The position numbers and the translations under genes were made by a program. A stretch of 64,000 nt of DNA from Diabrotica undecimpunctata (Eukaryota > Arthropoda > Insecta > Coleoptera > Chrysomelidae), in contig NC_092806.1 in the NCBI RefSeq assembly GCF_040954645.1, positions 129,292,952 through 129,356,951 on the forward strand, read 5' to 3'. Below the pieces are notes generated by a model. It had not been told where the DNA came from. It did not search any database and was given only the letters and a program-made list of their open reading frames with translations. This document shows positions 11,540 to 22,295 of this stretch, in pieces (positions within the stretch are counted from its first letter, which is position 1; each line of letters starts with the position of its first letter).

Positions 11540-11830
11540 ACTAAGACAATAAAAGCTAACGTAATGAATCGCCTGGAGGCTTTCGAAATGTAGGTGCTCA
11601 GGAAAATCCTTAAAATTCCCTGGACAAATCATATAACCAGCGTCGAAGTATTACGCCTAATAGGGAGAGAAAGAGAACTGCTGAACTAGATAAGAGAAGG
11701 AAAGCAGCCTACTTGGGTCACATATTTAGCAATTTCACGTTCACCACTCCATATGTCACATAACACATAATTGAATGGAAGACGAAAGGAAAAGAAAAAA
11801 GGCACTTTAAGACGACGATAGCATGTCTAA
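11540..11830 (+). pseudogene. Group A RTE-like tail fragment
   Basis: The segment reads VMNRLEAFEM, stop, VLRKILKIPWTNHITSVEVLRLIGRERELL and then degrades at a YLGHI-like TYLAISRS. The tryptophan of FEMW is a stop (TAG). The 3' terminus is not well preserved, although AAAGGCACTTTAAGACGACG near 11803 resembles the GGCACTTGAAGAAG end. Confidence 0.65.
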
Positions 11831-11987
11831 AATGTCTTTGAACATCTTCCATGACATTTTATGGCTAATTACGCTTCATTTTAATAATTCACAAATTAAA
11901 CTAATAAATTGAGTGAGCTTTTCAATTACTCAATTCGTTGGCAATATCTTTATAGAATGTTTTCTTCTCCATTGCTATGTGAACTAC

Positions 11988-12689
11988 TTCTTCTTCTTCA
12001 AGTGCCCTGTCCGTTGCGAACGTTGGCTATTAACATGGCAATTCTGATCTTGTTCGACCGATGTGAGCCCGAACCACTTCCTCAGATTTTGGAGCCACGA
12101 ATGTCTTCTCCTGCCTGGCCCTCGCTTACTGTCTATTTTTTCCTGGACAATCAATTGCAGTAGACGGTACTTATCGTGTTTCAATATGTGGCCTAGATAT
12201 TCAAGCTTTCTTTGTTTAATTGTATTCACGATTTCTTTCTCCTTTCCGATTCTTTGGATTACCTCTATGTTGGTGACATGTTCGGTCCAGGATATACGAA
12301 GAATGCGTCGGTACACCCACATTTCGAATGCTTCTAGTTTTCTCGTGAGCATCTCCGTCAGCGTGCAGGCCTCCATACCATACAGTAAGATCGGAAAAAT
12401 ATAGCATTTAACTAGACGTAGTTTTAGGGGAAGAGACAAATCCCTGCTTATGAGGAGCTTTTTTATATTGCTAAATGCTGCTCTAGCTCGTTCTATTCTC
12501 GCCTTAATTTCTGTGGCCTGTTCCCATTTTGCATTTACGTTGGTGCCAAGGTACAAATAAGATTCTACATGGTCAATTAGTATGTTACTTATCCGTAACT
12601 GTCGAGCAGGCTGTTGCTTCCTGCTTATCAGCATCCACTTTGTCTTCTTGAAGTTGAGGCTCAGGCCGTATTCCTCAGAATATTCCTCG
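11988..12689 (-). mobile_element. 5'-truncated group A RTE-like insertion with perfect 12-bp target duplication
   Basis: On the minus strand the frame from 12634 to 11984 encodes the end of RT (LYLGTNVNAKWEQ, KARIERARAAF) and the whole tail (LLYGMEACTLTE, LEAFEMWVYRRILRISW, KLEYLGHILKHDKY, GRRRHSWLQNLRKW). Upstream, EEYSEEYGLSLNFKK extends to 12689. The 3' end has GGCACTTGAAGAAGAAG adjoining 11987. TATGTGAACTAC is repeated exactly at 11976-11987 and 12690-12701. The tail frame slips near 12060, so the last residues differ from the group pattern. It lacks catalytic RT boxes. Confidence 0.92.
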
Positions 12690-12701
12690 TATGTGAACTA
12701 C

Positions 12702-13639
12702 TATATTTTAAAAATCTACAACTTGTTCTGTGTTACAATAACACTGGCTACTCTGGTGTTTACGTTTTTTATTTCCACTAGCTGTCCTATTGGCTCTTAG
12801 TTATATTCAGCGTATTTATCAAGTGTGTTTGAGAAATGGCTTCATTTATTATTATATTAACTGCAGTATAACGCTTGTAATATTTTTCCATGGACTATTT
12901 TAGATTAATGTTTATCGCAATAACAAAAAGAAAATTAAATCATCCGTTTAGTTATATGTTATAATACTCCTTGATTTGAGCACCACTCTCTTAACTAAAA
13001 TGAACCGTTAATATTAATAATCGTACTGGAGGTTCAACAATTCATTGGTCTTTATTAGTGAACGACAGATTTTATGATTTACATGTCTTTTATAAGTTCA
13101 AGGGTTTGATTAATGAAACAATTATTTTAATTGATAGGTCGTACGGACAAACATATGGTCTGTTGCCACCACATGACACATTTTTATTCGAGACATATAT
13201 CTTTTCTCATCATCGTCCAATACTCAGTTGATAAGTTTTTTTAAACTTTTCTCTTTGCATAATTGTATTTAACCTTTAAACTTTTATCAATTATTATGAA
13301 CTAATTCTTTAAAGATTTATCCAATACCAGTATATTACTTATATTATATTCTTGTGACGTCCGTATAAAACATCAGAAGAACAAGATACCGATAAAGAAA
13401 AAGAAAGCAAAAATATAAAGACAAAGATGTAGGATACAAAAAAAATCAGAATATAGAAATCACGCAACATTGACAGAAACAAAATAAGAATTTAACTGTT
13501 TGTTTCCCCCTTTTTATTCACTAAGATGCATTATTTTCTTCAGAAACACTAGTAATATCAATCTATGTGAGAAAAATAAATATTGATAACTTCTTCTTCT
13601 AGTATCGATTCCACTAACAAAGGTTTGCTATAATCATTG
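12702..13639. other. No gene seen
   Basis: AT-rich DNA without recognisable coding or repeat structure. An A-rich stretch lies near 13380-13500. Confidence 0.4.
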
Positions 13640-13945
13640 CAAATTCGTCTCTATATTCTACTTTTTTTTAACGTCTGTGTATTTAACCCGATTCAGTCGC
13701 GAATGTTTTTCAGCCAGGATATTTGTAGTCTACCAGGACTCCTTTTTCCTTTAATTTTACCCTTAATAATCAGCTGCAACAACTCGTATTTCTCATTTCT
13801 AAGTACCTATATACCCCAAATATGCTGTCTATTTTATTTCTTCTTTTAATGATGATCAATGATGGTCTCTTCCCATTCTAAGCAACACCATTTGGTCCGT
13901 AATATGATCGGTCCATGGTATTTTCAAAATTCTAACTAGATATGA
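13640..13945 (-). pseudogene. Group A RTE-like tail fragment
   Basis: Minus-strand frames read VRILKIPWTDHITDQMVLLRMGRD, then a degraded YLGYI block, then a region paired at base level with 32390-32455 (the CTGGTAGAC.ACAAATATCCTGGCTG stretch in both). The two copies therefore belong to one sub-lineage. It has stops and frameshifts, with no RT core attached. Confidence 0.65.
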
Positions 13946-13973
13946 CATGTGGAAACTTTTTTATTAAGAGTCT

Positions 13974-15700
13974 TATTCTTCTTCTTTTTATATAGACATA
14001 ACTCATGTTTGTTTTTCAATGTGCCTCTAGTAAGTTGTCGTTCCATCGTTTTCGTGGTCTTCCTACTGATCGTCTTCTTATTGGGGAACCGTCTCTTGCC
14101 GTTTTTACTACTCTATTTGTTGTCATTCGGCTTATATAATCGTTCCATTCTACTCTTCTATTTCTTACCAAGTTCTTGATGTTCTCCACCTTGCATCTAC
14201 GTCGTATATCTGTACTTCTAGCTCTGTCCCATAGTGTCTTACCATCAATTTTTCTAAGTGTTTTCATCTTTGCTGTTTCTAACATCCTTTTTGTCCTCTC
14301 TGTGTCAGGTGTTGTTTATGCCGCGTATGTCATTATTGGTCTGATGACTATTTTGTAAATTTTACCTTTCGTTTCTTTCCCGATATTTTTATTTCTCCAT
14401 GTTGTTTCATTTAAGCAGCCTGCGGCTGTGTTTGCTCTATTCACTTGATCTTCTACTTCATTTTCGAGCTTTACGTAGCTAGATAATGTGATGCCTAGAT
14501 ATTTAAGCTACATCACTTCTATTATCTGACCTTCCAGCTCCAATTTACATCTTAGTAAATTTGCTGTTCTAACCATGCATTTTGTCTTTTTTGGGGAAAT
14601 TAACATGTTAAATTTTCTGGCGGTTATATTAAATTGGTGCAGCATACGTTGTAAATCATCTTCACTTTGAGAGAGTAGTAATGCCTCGTCTGCATAGCAG
14701 ATTACCTTAGTAGTTATTTTTCTCCCATTTGGTATCCTTTTTTAGTTCTTACTTTTTTTATTAAGTATTTCATCCATAATCAGTATGAACAATAAAGGAC
14801 TCAGTGAGTCTCCCTGTCTTATCCCATTTTCGATCGTTTTAATTATTCCTAGAGGTATCTCTCTTGCGTACAATAAGTGGATAACGTCTTTTAATTTGAC
14901 CTGGTCAAATGCCTTCTTATGTCCACGAAACATAGATATGCCAGTTTGTTGTATTCAAATGATTTCTCTTGCACTTGCCTCATTATAAATATAGCGTCGG
15001 TGGATCATCTGCCGAACTTAAAACCTTGTTGTTGTTCTGCTAATGTTATAATTTAATTCAGTGTATTTGTTATCACTTTGGTTGTTAATTTTAGTGTCGT
15101 GTTTAATAAATTAATTCCTCTGTAATTTTCGGATCCGATTTGTCTACCTTTTTGAACAGAGGTATTGGGATGCTCGATCTCCATTCTTGAGGAATTCTGT
15201 TTTGTTCTATTATTTTTTGGATTAGTCTTAATAGTTGTTTGGTCAGACTTGATCCTCCGTACTTTGGGAGTTCGTTCGGTATTTTGTCCTCTCCTGGTGA
15301 TTTTCTATTTTTTAATTTCCTTAATGCTTCCTTTACCCCTTCCTTCTCAATGTTTATATCTTCGTTTGTCGTCACCTCTGGTGTTGGTGGTTCATTCTCG
15401 TCACCTTTAGCAAATAGGGTTCGGAAGTAGGGTAACCATATAGTATCCTTCTAAATATGTTTTGTTTTTATTAGTTTGTTCATCTATTTTCTTTATCCTC
15501 TGATCATTCTCCATATTTCTTTTTGTGTTCTATAGAAGTCGTGTTCCATCTGTTATGAGAAACTCTGCCAGTGCTCCTTTTTTATTTGTCTAACTAAAGT
15601 ATTCGTTTCATTTCTGATTCGTTTATAGTGGTTGTATGGCTGTTGTGTTTGTTGTTTTCTGTATTGTAAAAAGGCTTTCTTCTTTTCTTTATTTAGAGCG
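13974..15700 (-). mobile_element. Group B RTE-like element, RT plus tail (broken)
   Basis: Read on the minus strand it contains, in order: KKAFLQYRKQQTQQ and NTLVRQIKKEHWQSF (pre-RT); KLKNRKSPGEDKIPNELPKY (15103-15375); QEWRSSIPIPLFKKVDKSD; a deletion or degradation around the D-box; FDQVKLKDVIHLLY; GIRQGDSLSPLLFILIMDE (14742-14933); CYADEALLLSQSED near 14690 (YADE instead of YADD); PKKTKCMV; then the tail KTLWDRARSTDIRRRC and SVGRPRKRWNDNLLEAH (14016-14285). The 3' end has CTATATAAAAAGAAGAAG at about 13974-13994. Multiple frameshifts. A second, internally deleted copy lies at 58293-59600. Confidence 0.8.
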
Positions 15701-16114
15701 GGGAAGATATTTCAAGACAGCATCAAAACCTTCACGCGTTGAGGAGAGCATGATGTATGTAGTACTTCTCCACGCCCCTTCTACTCCCTCATTCGTTCTC
15801 TGAGGCACCTAGTTCACTACTCGTCTGCTATATTTGCTTTCTCTAGTCTTTGTTTTTTTATTTACTAATAAGACATTATAAGAAGACTAAATTTAGGTAA
15901 GCAGTTATTTTTCTTCGTCTAAAAATGACTATCTTCTCCAATTTTCTTTACGCTGTTAATAATTTCTTTGTTTTTTCTTAGCCTATGAAAGAATATTCAT
16001 TTTAGTTGTATGGTGTATATATGAAACTCTTAACATACGTCGGTGGCATATTTTAATTGCCTATAACCGTTTTATCGTACTTCACATCGAAGAATTCTTA
16101 TGCGTGTATTGATA
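15701..16114. other. No gene seen
   Basis: A GC-richer stretch at about 15720-15800 is followed by AT-rich DNA. No motif recognised. Confidence 0.35.
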
Positions 16115-16960
16115 GAATCTTCATTCTTCTTCTCATGGCGCCGTCTCCTTTTGAAGGTTGGCGATCCAAATGGCAATTGTAGTTTTGGAAACTGCTGCGC
16201 GAAAGATTTCTGCAGATGAGCGGTCGGACCATCTCCTCAGGTCTTTCAGCCATGAGTTCTGGCATCTTCCTACTGCTCTTTTGCCCTGTACTTTTCCTTC
16301 CAGTATAACTTGAAGTAATTCATATCTTTCGTCTTTCAACACATGACCCAAGTATTGCATTTTCCTCTCTTTGATTAATCTTAGTAATTCTTTTTGTTTA
16401 CACATGCGACGAAGTACCTCAACATTAGTAACTCTTTGTACCCATGGAATTCTCAACATTCGTCTGTATATATACATCTATAATCTTCATAAGATCGTTT
16501 AAAGAGCTTATGGCTTTATCAATTCGAACTTTTATTTCGTAACTATAATCTTAAATATCCTTAATATTGCAACCCAGATAGCATATTTTCTCCACTTTTT
16601 CTGATGGTGTATCATTTATTTATAATAATTTAGGCGTTTATGTTGGCGTACAATAATCATTATTTTTGTTTCTTACAAATTAGTTTCACGCCGTGTTTGT
16701 AACATGTTTTTACAACATTATTCATCATCCTTTGGAGCTCCTGCGCACTATCTGCTAGCAATACGGTATCGTCTGCATATCTAATATTGTTTATAAGCTA
16801 CTTACTGCAATATCATCTTCTGATTCATCCAAGGCTTCTATAAAGATGTTTTCAGAGTATACATTAAATAATGCTGGTGACATTATGCAACCCTGTGGAA
16901 CTTCTTTTCTGACAGTGACGATCTCAGAGAGTTCATTTAGAAAACTTAAACCTAAATTAG
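16115..16960 (-). mobile_element. Group A RTE-like fragment: late RT plus tail, internally deleted
   Basis: From the minus strand: VPQGCIMSPALFNVYSENIF, INNIRYADDTVLLADSAQEL (YADD near 16765), LLINDTPSEKVEKICYLG, then KVRIDKAISSLND (about 16500). The sequence jumps directly to MYIYRRMLRIPW, so the CY..S.LLYG.E.WTL segment was deleted. The tail continues to GRCQNSWLKDLRRW and IAIWIANLQKE (stop at 16133). The 3' end GGCGCCATGAGAAGAAGAA matches the group terminus. Several frameshifts lie upstream of 16480. Confidence 0.8.
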
Positions 16961-17702
16961 AATTTAGATATTTATATTGTTATTTTGCATCAATGGTGAT
17001 AATCATTTCTTTTTTTTTGTTTTGATACTATGTATTATATTATTTTTATTTGGTAATATCGTCCTTACTATAAATTTAATCATATTGAGCTTCTTTATAT
17101 AGGAAAACATGGAAGTGTGACAAAGCAGTTGCCACTTAATAACATTAAAATCTATTTTCGAGAGCTTATATTGCAGCGACGGTCAGAAATAACTTTTAAT
17201 GTTTATTCCCGTACTATTTTTAAAGAGAAAGCTGGCTTAGTGTTGAAAGTGGAAAAACATAATATTGATTATAATTGTAAGATGTTTCAAATCAATTGAG
17301 TTGGATATTGCGTCTTTAATTATACTATTGGTAACTAGAATTACGAAGTAATCGTGTATAGTAGTTACATCCACTAATATTGTAATTACATATAGCAAAA
17401 AAAACGTAATTTTTCTGTAATTGAGCATTACGGCTAACGCATAGTTCCTTTTCGACTTAACCTCAATTACTGTAATAAACGTTTAGTAAGAATGGTAGCA
17501 ACTATTAAAACTCCTTGATATAAATAACAAATACAAAGTAAATATTACGAAAAATGCAGAAAAGCGTCAAACAAAATTCGACACATTGAAATATGTTTGT
17601 GGAAATCATAAAATATACAGTATAGTCCTCTATTTTTACCCCATTTGTTAATACCTCCTGCCCGTGACCTAGTCTAGTTTGTCTTAATAAAAATGTCTTG
17701 AT
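16961..17702. other. No gene seen
   Basis: AT-rich sequence. A 60-codon frame at 17117-17299 has no recognisable motif. Confidence 0.4.
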
Positions 17703-17810
17703 GGGTCCCTATCAGTCCCTATCATTGTTCCAATTTCCAAACGAGTCATGTTGATCAAAATGACAGGCAAACCAGTAAACATAAATGTGACACAAGCATA
17801 TCTGCACCAA

Positions 17811-18610
17811 CAGCAGATAAGTCAGAAGAAGAAATAACTAAAATCTATAAAGATCTGGAAAAAGCAATAAGACTAACAAAGAAAGAGGACATAAACAGAA
17901 TAATGGGCTACTTTAACGCCAAGGTGGGTAAAGGAAGATATGAAGACATAATTGGAGAGTACGGCCTTGGAGTTAGAAATGAAAGAGGCGACCTGCTGTG
18001 TGAATTCTGCCAGGAGAACGGTTTTGTCGTCATGAACACATGGTTTCAGCTCCCACCTCGTAAGTTATATACTTGGAAATCACCAGGAGACCGTCCAAAT
18101 CGAATAATTAGAAACCAAATTGACTACGTTTTAATAAACAGAAGATTTCGTAACGCTATCAAAAGAATCGCAGCATATCCAGGTGCTGATATTGCATCCG
18201 ATCATAATCCGCTAATAGCAGATGTGAGGTTAAAACTAGCAAAAATTAAGAGAACAAATACAAACACCAGCACGCCTATAAATACAAGAGAACTGATGAG
18301 AGACGAAAATCTGAAGAAGGGTTATGCAAATCAAATTAATGAAAAAATGCGAATAATAGAACAAAATGATGATATCGAAGAGATGGTCAATGATATTAAA
18401 GGAACGATTCTGGCAGTAAACAGGGAAGATAAAACACAGATCAGAAAGAGAAAGCATAACGAATGGATGACGGACGAAATTATGGATCTAATGGAAAAGC
18501 GAAGGCAACATAAACAACAACGTAACCAAAACAAATACAAACAGATACACAAAGAAATTCGCCAGAAAATTAAGAAAGCAAAAGAAAGAATACGCAGAAA
18601 GACTTTTTAA
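17811..18610 (+). pseudogene. RTE-like endonuclease domain with mutated GDFN motif
   Basis: The frame is open from about 17811 to the stop at 18608. It covers the C-terminal two thirds of the apurinic-type endonuclease: KSEEEITKIYKDLEKAI, then GYFNAKVGKGR (GDFN changed to GYFN, aspartate lost, codons 17906-17917), RNERGDLLCEFCQE, MNTWFQLPPRKLYTW and NQIDYVLI. The catalytic SDHNPL is kept (residues 99-101 counting from ATG 17903). A lysine-rich linker follows (MTDEIMDLMEKRRQHKQQ). A one-base slip near 17808 separates the earlier part. The tyrosine in GYFN should abolish nuclease activity. Confidence 0.85.
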
Positions 18611-19514
18611 TGACGAAAGACCAACACAACCAACGCGCAAACTTCCTTCCGAAAACTTATCAGGGCCATCAATAATGCGAACTGAAATAGAATATGCAGT
18701 TAGAACCACAAAGATGCATAAAGCAACAGGTCCAGATGAAATTAATATAGAAGCAATAAAACTACTAGACGAGGAAAATATCGAAATCTTGGTAAAGCTG
18801 TTCAATAGAATTTATGATACTGGTTACATTCTGCGAGAATGGCTGCAGGCATCCTTTGTGATGATCCCAAAAACAGCTAATGCCACAAAATGCAATGAAC
18901 ACCGCTTAATCAGTTTAATGAGTCACTTGCTGAAATTCTTCCTTAGGATATTACACTCAAGAATGTACAAGATACTAGAAGAACTTAGCGGGTCAACACA
19001 ATTCGGTTTTAAGGGAGGACTAGGAACAAGAGAGGCAATTTTATGTTTGAACACCTTAATACAAAACTGTTTAGATCAACGAAAAGATGTCTACATCACC
19101 TTCATCGACTACGAGAAGGCATATGACAATGTTAAACATGATATCATGATGGAACTACTACATAGGGCCAACATTGACCAGAAGGAGATCAAAATTATTC
19201 AGAATCTATACTGGAACCAAATGGCAAAGGTGAGGATTGATCAAGACCAATATAAGGATGAATTTGAAATCCGGAAAGGTGTCCGCCAAGGCTGCATACT
19301 CTCTCCGATGCTTTTTAATTTATATGTTGAAAATATATTTGCGGAAGCATTAGAAGACACGGAATTAGGCATTAAGGTGAACGGCATACCAATTAGCAAC
19401 CTACGCTATGCGGACGACACAGTGATTATAACTGATAATTTGGAAGATCAGCAGTTATTACTTGATAGGGTGAATAGCAGAGGTAAAAAATATGGCCTCA
19501 AATCAACATTTTGA
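18573..19514 (+). pseudogene. Group A RTE-like reverse transcriptase core
   Basis: The frame enters from a deletion joint near 18573 (YAERLFNDERPTQ precedes the first ATG at 18675). It reads TGPDEINIEAIKLL, FVMIPKTANATKCNEHRLIS, STQFGFKGGLGTREA, FIDYEKAYDNVKHD (first catalytic aspartate), RKGVRQGCILSPMLFNLY and LRYADDTVIITD, with YADD at residues 245-248 from ATG 18675. It stops at 19512 after YGLKSTF, where a frameshift breaks the thumb. All RT catalytic boxes are present, so it decayed after insertion through indels. Absence of an intact endonuclease and the frame break rule out function. Confidence 0.88.
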
Positions 19515-19671
19515 AAACGAAATATATGGTCATTAGAAGAAACCCTCCAGAAAAGCCGATAATATGCATAGGTGACGATCGCATAAAACGCGTGAAAACT
19601 TTTAAATACCTTGTGGCACCACAATCAATGACCAATCGGATCCACAACAAAAGATAAAAACCCGAATACAA

Positions 19672-20154
19672 ATGGCAAGACAAGCTTTTGTGAAATTCAG
19701 ACTGCTCCTATGTAATCAAAACCTAAATTTCGAAATACGCTACAGAATGGTCAAGTGCTACATATGGTCCATCTTGCTTTATGGCATGGAAACGTGGACT
19801 TTGAAAAAAACATCTATCAACAAACTTGAAGCATTTGAAATGTGGTCATTAAGAAGAATGATGCGCATACCTTGGGTGGATAGAGTTCGAAACGATGACG
19901 TCCTTAAGAGAGCCGGCGTGGAAAAAGAACTCTTTGAATTAATTAAAAAACGCAAGATTGGTTACCTTGGGCACATATTGAGAGGAGCAAAATATGAAAT
20001 ACCACAGTTAATCCTACAAGGGACGATCGAAGGTAGAAGGGGAGCCGGCCGCAAACAATTATCCTGGTTAAGGAATATTAAAGAATGTACAGGAATACAC
20101 AATACAGGCGAGCAGTGGCACGACGCCAAGAACAGAATTCTAGTAATGAGATAG
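19672..20154 (+). pseudogene. Group A RTE-like C-terminal tail
   Basis: This continues the element after the frame break (the region 19515-19671 still encodes PQ.MTNRIHNK-type remnants in another frame). It reads MARQAFVKFRLLL, MVKCYIWSILLYGMETWTLK, KLEAFEMWSLRRMMRIPW, KKRKIGYLGHILRGAKYE and GRRGAGRKQLSWLRNIKE. The open frame ends at 20154 with NRILVMR, where relatives have the IA.L.ANL ending. No zinc knuckle is present, as expected for RTE-like tails of this type. Confidence 0.85.
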
Positions 20155-20300
20155 TCGCCTACGCACTTTGTTGTATGGCATGTTAAAAAGAAGAAGGGTC
20201 CCTGGACAAGAAACGAGTGGCCATGTTTTTATCCTTATCTTATCCTTAATAAAAAAATACAAATATTTTGTGGCAAATAGACATGTTCTATACCATCCAC

Positions 20301-20305
<5 letters not shown>

Positions 20306-20384
<79 letters not shown>
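20306..20384. repeat. (AC)n microsatellite
   Basis: Uninterrupted AC dinucleotide run of about 79 bases, lying 100 bases after the retroelement end. Confidence 0.98.
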
Positions 20385-20388
<4 letters not shown>

Positions 20389-21459
20389 AGTCAAACGACA
20401 AGATGGACGTATGAACGAAATACGGTGTTCGCCAAAACAAACAGTGCGGAGGCAATATATATTTATTTGATTGGGCTTATTTGTTAAGAATTGTCATATT
20501 AATTGTGCTCTATTATTAAAACTGTCATAAAAATGGTTCTCCCAACCTTACCGCATTTAAAGTAGACAAAGACTAAGTATAATCTTCATGTATAATACGC
20601 CCCAAATATAACCTTTATTTCGTCTTTGTCTCCATATCTTTTCAGAGTTGACGTTGAAGAGAAGTGGACACAAGTCTATCCCATCCTCCTTCTAATTTTG
20701 ATATTTTCTTATCTGTGTTTATTCTTATAATATAAGTGCCAATTACCAACTATGCGTTGATATATATGAAGAAAACAAGACTGATAAAAATGAAACTTCA
20801 AATACAGCAGCGTCTTAGCTTAATCATGATAACTAAATACATCGCCGGGGAAGTGTTTACAAATTGAAAAAGAACGTGCGCTGAATGTACGTGACAACAT
20901 TTTGGCACTGGCTATTAATTTTTGTTAAATTAAGTTTATGTCAAAACATTTTTCTAGCCACAAATTATTTACATAAAGTACCGCACACTTTGAAAACGGA
21001 CACACACAAAGGTATTTGTGAATATCTTAACAAGCCATGTACAACATTTTAACGAGTTAGTTTTTCTTAATATTAGACCACCCAAGTCATAAAGCCTGTG
21101 GAACCATTGATATTCATATTGTTTTGACAATCGTATTGACTTCTATGTTTAGGTAATGATTGATTAATAATATTGTCTTTGTGGTTTTAAATATTTCTTT
21201 TTATGGTCACGAAAAAATCAGTTGTTCTGTTTTTGCCCATAAGATTACTGATTACAGTGATTACGGATCTAAATCTGATCTAATTTTTGACTTCTATAAA
21301 TTAATGCATGTTACAAGCAAAAACTCATTTATATTATAGATATTGTTCTTGGTAGCTCGTATCGTTTTTATCAAAAACTGGCGGTTATTTTGGAAAATCT
21401 GTTTGTATTAACTACTATTTTACAAACTGCTTTTACGTCCAAAAGAGTCCATTATCTCT
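20385..21459. other. No gene seen
   Basis: AT-rich DNA with no recognisable frame or repeat partner. Confidence 0.4.
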
Positions 21460-21730
21460 TTTTCTTAAGACATGTTATTCTTGTATACCCTATACCAAAT
21501 TTGCTTATTCCTCTATTAGGTCCAGTATTTCTGATATCCCATTATATGTCTAACATATTCTATTTTCCTTAAATATATCAAAAATATTAGCTTTCTTTCC
21601 ATACACATTTTTCTAAGACTATTTTTATTGCTTATGTATTTAACTCATGATATTTTCAATATTCTGGTATATATCCAGGTCTCGAATGCTTCTAATTTAT
21701 TTAATAATATGTCTATGTGTCGACGCTTTT
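21460..21730 (-). pseudogene. RTE-like tail fragment
   Basis: The minus strand reads DILLNKLEAFETWIYTRILKIS, then KNSLRKMCMERKLI and IEYVRHIMG, matching the KLEAFEMW.YRRIL.....V...EVLRRM....EL..LI..RK..YLGHI order. Stops are present. It ends at about 21460 without a preserved 3' terminus. Confidence 0.6.
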
Positions 21731-21769
21731 GAATAAAAAGGTGCCCATACAACTTTAATAAGAATTTTT

Positions 21770-22283
21770 TTTTGGGTATATGAGCCATACCAGTCATGAA
21801 TGTTGTTTGAATATTTCTTCCATTGCATCCTTATTCTCGTCATTTAGCAGTTTTATTACTTATCCTGTGCTAAATGGACGGTTTTGGTAGGGATTTTCTA
21901 CCAACAGTTCCATGGTATCCGTTCTTCTAGCTATGTGGCCGAAGTACATTAGGTATGATCGGTTTACTTTTTGTAATAGCTTGTCTTTTATATGGAGCTC
22001 TTCCAGAATTGGCAAGTTAGTTATATGTTCTGTCCAGGACACACGTAGAATTATTCTATAGACCCACATTTGGAAGACTTCGATCTTATTCCTATCGATT
22101 TTTTTGAGAGTCCATGTTTCAGATGCGTATGCAGCAATGGGAAAAATAAGAGCATTGACCAACCTGAGCCTAGTATTTCTTGTTATTGTTCGGTCTTTCC
22201 ATATTTTAATCAGTTTAGCTGTTGCGGTTCGGACCATTGCTAGTCTACACTTGATTTCTAAGGAGTAAACGCCATTGTTGGTT
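21770..22283 (-). pseudogene. Older RTE-like element, tail part (outer element of a nest)
   Basis: The minus-strand frame from 22237 to 21860 reads KIWKDRTITRNTRLRLVNAL, YASETWTLKKIDRNKIEVFQMWVYR, SWTEHITNLPILEELHIKDKL and YFGHIARRTDTMELLV. It then runs into LLNDENKDAMEEIF, the start of an RT core (21770-21855). Upstream, SLITNNGVYSLEIKCRLA touches the nested insertion at 22284. With 23974-24130 this forms one element interrupted by the 22296-23961 insertion. It resembles the tail at 9540-9884. Confidence 0.75.
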
Positions 22284-22295
22284 ATTAGGGAGCCC

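Larger units (their letters stand above)
17711..20195 (+). mobile_element. Group A RTE-like element: endonuclease, RT and tail (longest copy in the window)
   Basis: All three coding blocks occur in order over 2.5 kb; they are described in the next entries. A deletion joins linker and RT near 18600, and a frameshifted gap lies at 19514-19672. The 3' end is TTAAAAAGAAGAAG at about 20183-20196. GGGTCCCT occurs at 17703-17710 and 20196-20203 and could be an 8-bp target duplication. If so, the copy is 5'-truncated inside the endonuclease coding region. Confidence 0.8.

Noticed and set aside
17703..20203. GGGTCCCT as proof of the ends of the longest group A copy
   Set aside because: Kept only as a possibility: an 8-base match can arise by chance and the left side shows no other boundary signal.
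20140..20470. Open frames with long His-Thr or Val-Cys repeats on both strands
   Set aside because: They are translations of the (AC)n microsatellite and have no coding evidence.
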